NCBI RefSeq assembly: GCF_963576675.1
Contig: NC_088918.1
Location: 46,285,501-46,349,500 of the forward strand
Reading direction: 5' to 3'
Source of the DNA: Euphorbia lathyris
Lineage: Eukaryota > Streptophyta > Magnoliopsida > Malpighiales > Euphorbiaceae
DNA length: 64,000 nt
The first letter of the stretch is position 1, and every line of letters begins with the position of its first letter. Under the pieces are notes generated by a model. The model did no database searches, was not told the DNA's origin, and saw nothing but the letters and a program-made list of their open reading frames with translations. This document shows positions 45,481 through 57,500 of the stretch, one piece after another. The translations under genes and the position numbers were made by a program.

Positions 45481-47312
45481 TGAAGTAAAATAGGCAAACG
45501 TTTGGCAGCGGAAATATAAAAATTTTAACCTATTTCCTTTAACCAAGATCCGTTAATCATTATTTCATATAAAGAGGGATAGAAGGAAATACCTTTTGAT
45601 ATTCTATCTACTGTTGCAATCAAAGTGCCCTCAACTCTTACTCCGAGTTCACGAGCACAAAACAAAAACACAATTCAAACGAAGTCAGAACTCAATCGTA
45701 TAATAGCAACCAAAGTAGATTGCCTCTAATTAATCAACACAAGATCAAGGAGTAAAGGAAAGAGATGAAAATCAATTGATCGAAAGCATGCGGTGAACGA
45801 TGATTCACTACAGTAGGGGATCGAAATTCACTCTCTCCGGGATAGCTAGGGCTGGCCGAAATTTACAATAAGGGGGGGTATATATAGCCTCTTCCATCTA
45901 AACCCTAGTCAGATAGAATTAGGTTACTGAATAAAAATTTAATTCGGAATAAAACTCTTATTGTTATTATCTATAATTATATTTAAATATAAAGATAATA
46001 ATAACTTATTGATAGGATAATAATAGAAGCAATTTAATCTCATTAAACCTCCTAACTTATTTATTATATAATTAATTTAATTCACAATCATAATCTGATT
46101 ATAATTGTTCCAAAATAAATTAATTCCTTTATGTATATAATACATAAATCGCCCCCCTATGCTATTGGGCCTTAATGGACTCAGTTGGGCTTCCGTGAAT
46201 TAATTAACATTTGTTTCTCTTTTGGGTTCCAAGTCTTATGTGTGACCCATTAGGTTCTTATTGCTTCTAGCCGTATACAACTATTAAATTAATTTTCTCA
46301 GAATTATATTTAATCTTTGTATAATGGAATGAGTACGCGAACTGTGATTGGCAGATCCGAAACATTTCCCCCAGAGCTATAAGAAGACAGGTTGATACTG
46401 TCGTTGACCTTTCCGTATTAGTTACAATATAATTCGATCCTTCATCAACTACATCCTTGAACTGAATCTTATGACTATGGATAATGTCAAGTCACATATA
46501 GCGAGACGTTCGTTTTACTTGTACAGGCCGAGTTAACTCCAATTAGATAGGTTAAGTGAAATATGCATTTCAAGTCTTAAGCTATCACCTTGCAAGGATT
46601 TAGAGTTAAGTCTTCCACAAGCGATCCTTGGATGTATCTCCCATTTATCAGGAGTGACAAATGCTCAATCCAATGTATAACTATCCTGCAATTACTTCAT
46701 GTGATACCCAACGTCTTCCGTACACACCCCAGAGTCATCCCTGTTATGGATCGTGTTACAACAGGATTAAAGCATCACATTCCATAATCCAGAATCACTA
46801 ATTAACATTCCTTTGAGTCTTAGGATTACTTATACCTATTAATACCAATGAGATGAACATGTGACAAGGATAAATCTACCCATCCTGTTATCTCAAGTCG
46901 GGTCCCCAATCCTAATGAACCCCTTTCATTGGATCCATGTAACTGTCCAGATATCTGCATATCTGAAGCTTGTGAGATCAGCTCTCTTTCTCGACAGAAA
47001 ACATTGTTACATGCAAGTCTCAACAGTGTTATGTCAATCCCTATTCAAAACATATCACTTGACTTGGGGTGGTTTTAAGTTTATTAGTTTATTATAATGT
47101 TTCGTCTCACTTCATGCTTGTATGAACACTTTATAATCACTTTAAATAAACTTAGGAATTTCCTTTTATTAGACTTATTTAGTTCTTTAAAAGAGGTTGC
47201 CTTTATACAGTTATGAAACCATATCTTATTAAAACAAATGACATAAAGAACAATTCATTTACATTAGGTTTATATCTTGGAATAATTGTCTATAGGACAC
47301 TAAACCCCAACA
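45481..47312 (-). repeat. Copia-B 5' LTR, full length (1832 bp)
   Basis: On plus strand begins TGAAGTAAAA and ends CCCCAACA. Aligns to 38608-39656 and to both Copia-1 LTRs. A TATA-like site lies near 45880 on the minus strand. Confidence 0.93.
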
Positions 47313-48002
47313 CTTAGTACAATAGGTACACTAATGTATCTTGCTAACAATATGAGGCCTGATATTGCTTTTCTGTCAATTTGTTATCTAGATGTAGTTT
47401 TGCACCTACACGAAGGCATTGGAATAGAATTAAGCATATATTTTGCTATTTTCAAGGAACTATTGATTTGGGTTTATTTTATGCATATGAATCTAAACCT
47501 AAATTAGTTGGCTATGGGGATGCGGTTTACTTATCTGATCCACATAAAGCAATCACAAATGGGCTATTTATTCACATATGAAAGTACAGCTATATCTTAG
47601 CACTCTACGAAGCAAATTATTACAACTACTTTTTCAAATCATGCTGAGTTAATAGCTATTCATGAAGCAAGCGAATAATGTATTTGGCTAAGATCGTTAA
47701 CCAAACATATACGAGAGTATGTGGTAAATCATCAGATGAAGGAACACCGACTATAATATATGAAGATAATGCATCTTGTATTGCTCAACTGATAGAAGGC
47801 CACATTAAAGGAGACAGAATAAAGCACATTTCACTAAAATTTTCTTTACTCACGATCTTCAAAAAAACGGTTAAATCAATATTCAGAAAATTCGATCAAA
47901 TGACAATCTGACATATTTGTTCACAAAGGCATTACCTTCTACAACTTTTAAGAAGTTGGTTTATGGTATTAGAATGCATCGTCTTATAGATCTTCAGTAA
48001 TA
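47313..48002 (+). pseudogene. Copia-A pol, last part (RNase H)
   Basis: Begins LSTIGTLMYLANNMRPDIAF, which should follow the sequence left at 38605. Later TRRHWNRIKHIFCYFQGTID, EDNASCIAQLIEGHIKGDR, RIKHIS and TKALPSTTFKKLVYGIRMHR. Many stops and shifts. Together with 37693-38605 this reads as one pol gene, which proves the nesting of Copia-B. Confidence 0.9.
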
Positions 48003-48699
48003 CTGAGAGTATGGGAGTAAACATTGTACTATTTTTCCCTTAACCAATGGTTTTGTCCCACTGAGTTTTACTTGGTAAGGTTTTTAATGAGGCAGTGCCC
48101 TATTCGCATGAATGAACATTCAAGGGGGGGTGTTATGAATAATTATAATTAATGTTAATAATTATTTAATGGATGTTCACCATATTAAATGAATGTCCAC
48201 CAATAACTAAACATGTATTAATAATACACATGTTATGATTAAAGGGGAAAAGTACAAAAATAAACCTTTTGATTACACCTGTTTTCGATCAGCACCCTTG
48301 TGGTTTAAAAGTTTACAAAATTATACATTGAGGTTCATTCCGTTAGCAAACACATACCAAATTGACTAACAGTGTTAAAAGTCAAAGGGGAAGAGTTAAT
48401 TTGGTCCTTATATTTATTTATTTTATAAATTAACCCCATTTAGTATCTAATTATAACAAACAAACCCCAAAATAAAAAAAATAAAAATCAAATACACCAT
48501 CTTCTTCATCTCTCTTTAATTTCTTTTTTTTCTTTCTCTCTCTTCTCTCTCCTTTTTGTTAATTTATCTCTCTAAAATCAATTGAATAAAACAGAATTAC
48601 CGTAATAAATATATAACAACATGTTCTGTGGCATATTGGGTTTGCAATCTATTGCAGGAGAGAAGATAGAAGTTGAGAAATAAGGCTTACACTTTCGTA

Positions 48700-49250
48700 G
48701 CAGCACAAACAGTGAAGAGAGGATGAGAAGGTGCAACAATGGAGGATCCTGAACGAATATTAACAATAGCACCTCTAAATCGTTGTTCTAATAACGTTTT
48801 AGCTCTTGTGGGTATGATGAATCTTAGGGTTCCGAGTGCGCTCCCATCCCAAGCTGTTGATTCATCATCAACATTTAATTAATTTCTGTAAACCAATTGA
48901 AGATACAAGGATTGACAAAATTGATTTCAAATTATTTAGGGGTTTTCAAATTGTACCATGATACCCAGCGATGAAAGAGTTCTCAACGGAAATGGCGTGA
49001 GATTCATAACGCTAAGTTGGCCAGCTAAGCTTTGTGAACATTGCTGAGACAGCTAGGAACCAGAGGTTCTTGGATTCCTTGGTAAATTCTCTGAAGAAAT
49101 CACAGCGGCTGTTCATCCGAGGGATGGCATCGGCGAGAAAGTTGGAGGAGGAAGAACTAATAGTGTTTGTTATTTATTGTTTAGGATTTGGTCTTGAGAG
49201 AGGAGTTGGGTTGAATCCTCCATTGACTATAATAATCTAAGTTAGGGATT
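48700..49250 (+). other. Possible captured host sequence inside family M1 copy 2
   Basis: Non-repetitive, less AT-rich DNA within the TIR element. An open frame at 49034-49240 reads NIAETARNQRFLDSLVNSLK, then KKSQRLFIRGMASARKLEEE. I do not recognise it. Pack-MULEs often carry host gene pieces, so capture is plausible; the homologous part is absent from the first family copy. Confidence 0.35.
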
Positions 49251-49317
49251 AAACTTGTAGAGGAAAAGGAAGGAGGTAACATTGTACAAAGTTGAACTAA
49301 ATAATGCTCCATCAATG

Positions 49318-50680
49318 GGGTAAATTACATACGTGGTGTACAACCTTTACCCCAAATTACACTTTGGTGTATAACCAAAATTTTGTCACACTAAACCGTA
49401 CGAACTTCAGGTGACCTCCCACTAAAGTGTACAGTCGGTTTTTGTGACCGGTCAACGCTGGTCAACTATGTCAAGTCAGCATTTTTCATTGTAGAATTAA
49501 AAAAGTGGGACCCACTCTTTATGGAATGACTAATATAACCTTATTCTTTATAAATTTACTAAAATACCTTCATCTTCTTCCTTCAACCCCTCTCTTCCAT
49601 TTTTACATCTTCTCTCTCACTCCTCTCTCTACCCTTTCTTTACCCGTATAGTTTGAGAAAGAAAAATTATACTATTCCTAATGTATTCATACTACCTAAA
49701 GTAAGTAGCCCACTATTTTCTGCTCACCAAACCTCTCTCCGTCCTATCTCTCTATAATTCTTTTACACAACGACCGACATCTTCCCACCACCTCCGGCGT
49801 CCTGTGCTAGAACGGCTGCAAACCCACTCTATATCCCTTACTCCATGTGATTTTTTTGTTTCCATTTTATGCAGACTAAGTTGTTCAATTTTTATTAATT
49901 TTGTCTATTCAAAGATTTATTTTCCATCTTCTTCCCTTTTCTCAAACCCTAGGAATTGGCGTTCTTGAGTTTTGTTAGGGCTTTCTATTCTTGTCTTACA
50001 GCCCTTTCATCTGCTAATTACTTAGGTAATATGTTAGATTAATTTGATATCATTGAATTCAACTCTTGAGAGCTCTAATCGAATACGGAAAGACGAGACA
50101 GAGCAAATGTTGGAATTTAAATGCTGCTTTATTCAACAGAGAAAAAAAAAGCCCAAAAGAAAAAAAACAGCAATGGCAATTAAAAATGATAAATATGAAG
50201 AATCAATACACAATGGAAATAACCTCTTCGCTTTACCTTTCAATTTCCCTTTCTTCCTTCTTTTTCCGGCCTTTCCTCGGTAACCAAGCAATGGAAAGGC
50301 AAAAGGAGCAGGTAAAGAGACAAAAGATGAGCTCTGGTGCAGACAACAAGAGAAATGGTAGAGAGAGGAGTGAGAGAGGAGATGTAGAGAGAGAAATAGG
50401 AGAGAGGGGTTGAAGGAAGAAGATGAGAGTATTTTAGTAAATTTATAAAGAATAAGGTTATATATTAGTCATTCCATAAAGAGTGGATCCCACTTTTTTA
50501 ATTCTACAATAAAAAATGCTGACTTGGCATAGTTGACCAGCGTTGACCGGTCACAAAAACCGGCTGTACACTTTAGTGAGAGGTCACCTGAAGTTCGTAC
50601 GGTTTAGTGTGACAAAATTTTGGTTGTACACCAAAGTGTGATTTGGAGTAAAGGTTGTACACCACGTATGTAATTTACCC
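49318..50680. mobile_element. Second Mutator-like inverted-repeat element, nested
   Basis: 1363 bp, flanked by 10-bp TCCATCAATG (49308-49317, 50681-50690). TIR begins GGGTAAATTACATACGTGGT and the repeats extend about 330 bp each, since CTTCATCTTCTTCC near 49570 pairs with GGAAGAAGATGAG near 50415. The middle (49680-50330) is unique, with no gene recognised. Confidence 0.92.
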
Positions 50681-51406
50681 TCCATCAATGGGGAATATTG
50701 TTGATATGCTATAGGATCAATTATTGGAAGACAATCCAAAATCAGAACCGGAAGTGAAGAGAATGCATAAAATTAAGCAGTTGTAAGATTGATGCTTGAA
50801 AATTCAACAATCTCTCGAAAATCACCAGTTACAAGAAGTTGATGTAGTTCCTTCTATTATGAAAAATGTTGGGACACGTTTAATAACTCATCCAATTTAA
50901 GTGAAATTTAAGAAATAGATGGAAATTCAATTGATTTTAGAGAAAGAAATTAACAAATATGAGAGAGAAAGAAAAAGAAAAATAAGAAATTAGAGAGATG
51001 GAGAAGGGGGTATGTTTGATTTTTATTTTTTATTTTGAGGCTTGTTTGTTATAATTAGATAATAAAGGAGGTTAATTTATAAAATAAATAAATATAAGGA
51101 CCAAATTAACTCTTTTTTCTTTAACTTTTAACACCGTTAGTCAATTTGGTATGTGCTTGCTAACGGAATGAACCTCAAGATATCATTTTATAAATTTTTA
51201 AACTACAAGGCTGCGATTGAAAACAGATGTAACCACAAGGTTTATTTTTGTACTTTTTCCATGATTAAATATAAGTGTAATTAGAACCATTCATTTTGTA
51301 AATCTACTACTATAAATAAACTTATCTTCTCATTTGTAATACACACCAATATTAAGGCTTTTATGCATTTATTATTTTCTTTCAATCTAAGTTCTTCATT
51401 ATAATA

Positions 51407-51759
51407 TATTAATCTACATATAAGTGTGGTTATAATCACGCTATAATTCATTAATTTTATAACAATATCCTATTTGTTATTTTACATAAACAAATATTAC
51501 CAATGTGTTAAAATTTACCAAATATATTTATATAAATATGTTTATACAAACAACTAGAAACTCTACCATTGATAATAAAGTTAAAATTGCTCTGAACTAT
51601 TACTATATGTATTTTCATACCTTCTCTCTCATTATTGGGCACAAGTTTCTTTTTTTTGTTTTAGAATTAATATTGGGCACAAGTTAGTTACAAGTTAAAA
51701 GTGCGACTTAATATTTTATGGATCCCTTTCCATCTTGTGCACATAAAAATATCTAATAG
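51407..51759. other. AT-rich spacer
   Basis: No gene or repeat recognised; GGGCACAAGTT occurs twice near 51640-51680. Confidence 0.4.
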
Positions 51760-51767
51760 CATTCAGC

Positions 51768-52412
51768 CAGGGACGAATTCAGGATTTCTCCTCCATGGGG
51801 CAAATAATATGACTAAAATAATTTTTATCCAAAAAATAATAATTATAGAAAAGCAGAGATCAAATTTCAAGTTCAAGTAAAATAGTAGCAGAAATATCAA
51901 ATCAAAATTTAAGTAGGAGCAAAAAAATACCAAAGCAGAAAGGCAAAGATCGGAGATGGAATGCCGGACCAACAATCCAACTACGGAAGGATTGGCTGCC
52001 GATTTTGATTTAATCTTAGTTAGGATTACAGATTTCAATTTAGGCTTAAGAAGAAAGAGGAATTGAGGAAGAAGAACTAAAGAGATTAAAGAGAATAAGA
52101 GAGACCGATGGTTTGTTTTAGGACCTATTTAATTTTACATTTAAATATTTACTTTTTATTTTTTTTTATTTTTGTTGTAAACAAAACGACGTAGTTCTAA
52201 TTAAATAAAACGACGTCATTTTATAAAACAGAATTAAAAAAAGTAGTAAATTTAAAACTATTTTTCATCCTCAATTATAGAACCAGTAAACCTTAAATCT
52301 CCATTGATGAAGCGAGATAAATCTCTAAAACTTCAAAATTAATACCTAGATTTTTAAAAAAATATAAATGTGGACAACTACCCCCAGTGCCTCAATACTG
52401 GATTCGGGCCTG
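51768..52412. mobile_element. hAT-like MITE with 8-bp TSD
   Basis: 645 bp with TIRs CAGGGACGAATTCAGGATTT and CAGGCCCGAATCCAGTATTG (right end, complement), flanked by the perfect 8-bp duplication CATTCAGC (51760-51767, 52413-52420). TSD size and the CAGGG ends are typical of hAT elements. No transposase. It lies about 190 bp before the start codon of the CASP-like gene. Confidence 0.9.
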
Positions 52413-52606
52413 CATTCAGCCACGTAAGCGATCTGTTGTTGGATGTGTTAAAGTATGATTGGCGAACCAAGTGAAAGGCTGTTTGGAAGGCGAGGGTGAG
52501 TTGTCAAAAACAAAAACAAAAACTGTGGATCTTCAATTCAATTATCAGATTTCTTTCTCCATTTTAGAATTGTTTTTGTAATTTAATTCTTGTAAGCTAA
52601 GAAAGA

Positions 52607-53082
52607 ATGTCTGGTTCAGAGGATAAAGCACCGAGGAACCAATCTCAGTCTCCACCACCCGTGACGGCTCCTCCGGCTGTCGACCCAGAGGTTAATGAAA
52701 TCGGGATTGGGGTGATCACAAGGAGGTGGAAAAGGGATGAAATTAGGAAGAGAGGATCATTGGGGCTCCGGGGATTGGGTCTATTGTTCTCTTTGCTTGC
52801 TTTTATTATCATGGCCAGTAATAAACACGGAGATGGGAGAAATTTCGATAGATATGAGGAGTACAGGTACCTATAATCGGAATATGATCACAACACAACC
52901 CTTTTTTAATTTAATTATATTATATGATGTTCATCTTATTATTTAGGTATTTATTAGCTATATCAATACTTTCAACGCTGTACACGGGAGGACAGGTGCT
53001 CCGCCATATTCACGAGCTTTACACCGGAAAACATTTTATTCACCGACGGACGTCTGCCATGGTAGATTTCATCGGTGATCAG
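52607..53082 (+). CDS. CASP-like protein (CASPL4-type), exons 1 and 2 only
   Basis: Exon 1 is 52607-52866 and exon 2 is 52947-53082, with GT/AG borders and a split Arg codon. Protein starts MSGSEDKAPRNQSQSPPPVT, a proline-rich cytoplasmic head; then TRRWKRDEIRKRGSLGLRGL, TM1 about residues 53-69 (GLLFSLLAFIIMAS), FDRYEEYRYL, TM2 start (LAISILSTLYTGGQVL), HELYTGK and RTSAMVDFIGDQ, followed by GT. CASP-like proteins are four-helix membrane proteins of the MARVEL type that can form membrane scaffolds. Helices 3 and 4 should be in a third exon (starting around VVAYLL in relatives), but I find none before 54480, nor later. Either the intron is more than 11 kb with LINEs inside, or the gene is truncated. 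Introns in frame and motifs are well kept, so recent loss is likely. Confidence 0.85.
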
Positions 53083-54480
53083 GTTAGAGTTTCTTCTCTA
53101 TTTCTACTTTTATTTTAGGGAAACTTTTAATTTTTAGAGTTGGAACTGCATCTCCTTATCATATAAAGATTTCCTTCTTTCACTTGTGGCTTTTGGGTAC
53201 AAAAATTTGCAGGTTCAAATTTATAAAATATGCTTCTTTACTTTCTTTTAATTCCATCTTTTTTTGCCTCTTTAAATATTTTCTCATTTCTATTTAATGC
53301 TTTTTTTTTTTTTTTTTTTTTTGTAAAACCCTAAATATATGGAGGTTTGCCTTGATTTACGAGTTTCCTTGGGATGTAGGTAAGAAAATCTTAAATAGTT
53401 TTTTTTTTTTTTTTTGATAAAATTAAAAGTTTGAACCATTTTAAAAGTTTTGACTAGTTAAACCTTTAACAATAATGTTCGGTGAAAAGAGATTTGAAAG
53501 AACTTATTTGGAGGTTGGTTTATGAGCTTTTTTAATTAGATTATTGCTCCACTTTTTTTTAAGAATATTTTTACCTCTAATTAGTGTCCTGTAATCCCAA
53601 ATAAAAGTTGTATTATGTCCTTATTTGTCATTTTACACAAACAATTATTAACTATAAGCTAAGTTTTACTAAACAAATTTACACAATCAGCTAGTCAAAG
53701 CAGCTAATCGAAAAGTTAATCAACTAATAGTTAATGTAACTAGCTAACAACTATTAACATTAATTTTATGTTTTTGATAATTTTATTTCATATTTAATAC
53801 AGTAGAATATATGGTATCATTGATTTAGTTTTAATACAAGTATACTACTTAAAATTAAATGGTTACTAAAATATAATTATATATATCATGTGATATTGCG
53901 AGAAGCAAATGATTATATTAATGTATAAATGCATTGACATTTTGATTTAACGAAAAATTTAAAATTAGTTAATAATAATAATAGAAAAAAATAATAATAA
54001 TATTAGATAATCATATTGGAATCTTAATTTAAGGAAAAAAAAAGATAATAATGATGGAAAAAAATTAATATAATAAGAAAAAGATATTAGATAATAATAT
54101 AGATATTTTTATTTAAGAAAAAAAATTAAAATTAGATAATAATAATGGAGAAAAATTTTAATGTAATTAGATAGTACTAATAAAAGGTGGAGTTGTGGTT
54201 TGAACTTAAAACTTGTTATGTAAAAATTCTCAACTCCTCTTTATACCAACTGTACCACTTTATTCTTCTATCCTATTTTTATGCCTTCTTTAATATATAC
54301 AACTACTATTCTCTTAGGGGACTACTCATGGCGGAACCAGCCCTTCTCAGGGATGGTGTTAGACACCAGGGGGACTGGCCACCCGGACGTTGGATTGGCT
54401 TCGTCCCTAGCATGATATGTGCTATAAATAAGGATTTGGTCGCCAAAAACTATTCTTAAGGTGGGGACAAATTTTATATC
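53083..54480 (+). other. Presumed CASP-like intron 2 or intergenic DNA
   Basis: AT-rich with T-runs (53302-53323, 53400-53416) and ATAATAATA stretches near 53970-54100. 53600-53770 matches the complement of 59930-60065. No exon-3 sequence found. Confidence 0.5.
53600..53770 (+). repeat. MITE-like repeat, one of an inverted pair
   Basis: TTATTTGTCATTTTACA-AAA, TTACTAAACAAATTTACAC and AGCTAGTC-type words pair with the reverse complement of 59930-60065. Typical of small hAT-type MITEs, but no TSD or edges could be fixed. Confidence 0.5.
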
Positions 54481-54550
54481 TTTTTTAAAAAATAGAAATT
54501 TATAGATCGGGAGCTAGAGAAGTACAAAGAAAGGGAGGAGGAACATAAAT

Positions 54551-57500
54551 CTAACTCCCACGATCAGATACAAAACTAACCACTCGAGCTAAGACATGAG
54601 AAATAGCGTTCCCTAGCCTTTTAAGAAAACTAACGTTATAGTTAAACAATTCCCAAAACAAAGATTTAGAGTCAGCAATAATAAGACCAATATACAAATA
54701 GGTGGTTGAGTTATGTGCCAAAGCTTGAACTAAAATTGAAGAAATCATATTCCACTTGAACATTGGACCACCCAAACTGTTTGATCTAACTTAGCGCTTC
54801 TCGACATGACATCGCCTCACTAATCAAAGTGTATGGAATACAGTTCAACTACCTATTCTTCCCTGTTATGAAAGCACCTAACGCCTCCCGAGCAACAATG
54901 CCAAAACCAACAACATGTTCATCCATAAAATCCGTAGCATCAACGTTAACTTTTAGAATACCTATTGGAGGTGCTGCCAACGAGAAGGAGTAGAATTACT
55001 ATAGAGATCAGAAGTTGAACACAATAATTGGACATGGTTCCATCGAGATAGAAAAGTTGTTGCGTTGCTAAAAATAGTGCTAGTAGAAACATGATGTTGA
55101 TGCCACACCCAGTCATTGCGAGACTTCTAATTCGCCCAACAAATCACCGCAACATGATCCTCTAGAGACTGATCACCCAAACTTTGGACATGATTCTAGA
55201 AGCTCGTAAAATCATAGAGATGGACAGAAATTCCAAACTTCGTGCGCCTTATAATAAGTAACCAACACATGATAATAATTCTCTACTAAAACATCACACC
55301 TGGGGCACGAGTCATTAACTAGCACATGACGAGATTAGAGAGCAATCATCATGGGAAGGAAGCCTGTACTAGCCCTCCAAACCAAATTACGGACCTTAGT
55401 AGGCACATAGAGATGCAACAATTGATTCCAGTTAATAGTTGAGTTTAGATTCACACTAAAATTCACATTCCCCATCAATTTAACATACTCACTCTTGACA
55501 CTATAATTCCCTGACTCTAAACCCCAAAACCATCTACCTGATGTAAGACGCAACAAGATTGGAATTTTTAGAATCAACAAACAATCCTGATCATAGTCCT
55601 TCAAGATATCACCATCCCATATAATCGAGTACACACAACTAAGACTGATAACATTGACATCACGAAGACTATATGGACAAGGGCTCTCCGTATAGGGATT
55701 CACATCTGTCAACCAAAGTAAATTCCAAATGCAAGTATCAGTCCCATTACCGATTGAGCATCTCTTACCCGACATTACCAAATCATGAGTAGCGATTACA
55801 CTCCTCCAAATGCAGCGTAAATTATTCTTAACTTGAGCCTCTAAGAAACTCGGGTTTGGGTAATAGTGAGCCTTATAGACTTAGGAAACAAGAGAGTTAG
55901 GGAAGGACAAAAGATTCCATCATTGCTTAGTTAAAAGAGTTATATTAAAAAAATGAAGCTTGTGAAAACCTATACCTCCAAATTTATTCGGGACACAGAG
56001 ACCATCCCACGACTGCCAATGCATAACCTCAGAAGTTTGTTCCTTCGTACCCCGCCAAAATGAATTCATCATATTCACTAAATCAAAACACAAAAACTGA
56101 AGAAAAAGAAATAAACTCATCACATAAGAGGGCATAGATTGAAGAACTGATTTAAGCAAAACCTTTTTCTAGCTCTAAATAAAAATCTAGCCTTTAAACT
56201 CTTCATTTTTTTTTTGTAAAGACATTTGTCAGATAATTAAACACATGTGTCTTATTCACCTAATTAAAGAAGATAAACTGAGGTACTTGTCTGGGATATC
56301 AATCTGAGGCACACTCAATAAAGAACTCAAGGAAGAGCATAATAAATCAAAGCAATTGTTGCTGAAGGAAATAGAAGATTTTCAAAATGGATTTTTTCTA
56401 ACTAGAAGCCAACTTATATTGCCTGAGGCAACACTTCACTACGCTACACTTTGTTGTCGAGGCTTTAAAGAATAAGTACCTGTCGTCGGTAAAAAAAAAT
56501 GAGATTAAGAAGGAGATCTGCAGGCTATAATATAACCATGAATAATGCTTATATCTTCTAAGCAGGATAAAGACGTTGACATGCCCTCCGCACAAATCAA
56601 GACCAGATAAGGAGAGATTGGGTACCCCTATCTAAGACCCATTTAAGGAATACTATGACTAAGTATATGATTACCATTCATAATGTGATAACAGGATTTA
56701 GACACACACTGAAGCACTAAAGAAATCAGCCATTCGGCAAAACCCAGTTTCCTCACCATACCTTCCAGAAAGCCCCACCCAATTCTGTCATAAGCTTTCA
56801 TCATATCCAATTTCAGATAAGCATAACCTGATTTCCCTTGAGTTTTCCTGTTCATATAATGATTAACCTCAAAACCAAGCATAACATTATCATAGATAAG
56901 GTTCCCTAGGACAAACACGCTCTGATAAGGAGAAATAATTAAGTGAAGAACCTGCTTCAAACGATTAGCTATCACCTTAGAAACCATTTTGTAAATTATA
57001 TTACAAAGGGTTATAGGGTGTAAATCAGAGACCTTGTCAAGCTTCGATTTTTTTGGAATAAGGACAATAGTAGTACCATAAATATATTAAACCAATTTAG
57101 ACAAGGGAAAGTTACTTAGGAGCCAACAATGTCCCAAAATTTATGGTAGAAACATGGGTAAAACCATATGGACTTGGACTCTTTTCCGGATGTAAGCCAA
57201 ACACAGCCACTTTAACTTCCTCCTCCATAAAAGAACGAACCAAGTCATCATTGACCTCTAAAAAATCTTACCAGTAACATTTTGAAGAATACCATCTGCA
57301 TCATACCCATTATTGAAAAATTAAAATGAAGTAGTTCGAAAGATGAGAGTCAAGACCATTTTGCCAATCAAGCCAATTACCCGAATCATCCTGTAATCGG
57401 TGGATACGATTTTTCTTTCTTCTACCCGAAAGTGAAGCATGGAAATATTTGGAATTGAGATCATCAGGACTCAGCCACAATTGACGGATTGCTGCCAACA

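Larger units (their letters stand above)
38606..47312 (-). mobile_element. Copia-B: Ty1/copia element nested in Copia-A
   Basis: Minus strand: 5' LTR 45481-47312, PBS, 1.9-kb leader, gag-pol 43579-39671, PPT, truncated 3' LTR 38608-39656. Same family as Copia-1. By eye the LTRs differ at about 28 positions in about 1.05 kb, plus a 33-bp deletion, so it is older than Copia-1. The outer about 750 bp of its 3' LTR and, by comparison with related copia proteins, some 25-30 codons of Copia-A are missing at 38606. Confidence 0.93.
48244..51260. mobile_element. Mutator-like inverted-repeat element, family M1 copy 2
   Basis: About 3.0 kb, flanked by perfect 9-bp duplication ATGATTAAA (48235-48243, 51261-51269). 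TIRs of about 330 bp begin GGGAAAAGTACAAAAATAAA. Same family as 17463-18452. Contains the nested element 49318-50680 and an unassigned unique stretch of about 700 bp (48580-49300). Confidence 0.92.
37690..51406 (+). mobile_element. Copia-A: old Ty1/copia element with nested insertions
   Basis: Plus strand. Its pol is present in two parts, 37693-38605 and 47313-48002, separated by Copia-B. A PPT (AAGGGGGGG) precedes its 3' LTR, which starts at 48131 and is itself interrupted. gag and the 5' LTR are missing. The right end, about 51406, is estimated from ATTATAATA where an ATTATAACA end is expected. Confidence 0.85.
48131..51406 (+). repeat. Copia-A 3' LTR, interrupted by Mutator-like elements
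   Basis: Starts TGTTATGAATAATTA after PPT AAGGGGGGG (48123-48130). The LTR proper is 48131-48243 plus 51270 to about 51406, only about 250 bp. CTATAAATAAAC near 51310 is its probable TATA region. Right edge estimated. Confidence 0.75.
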
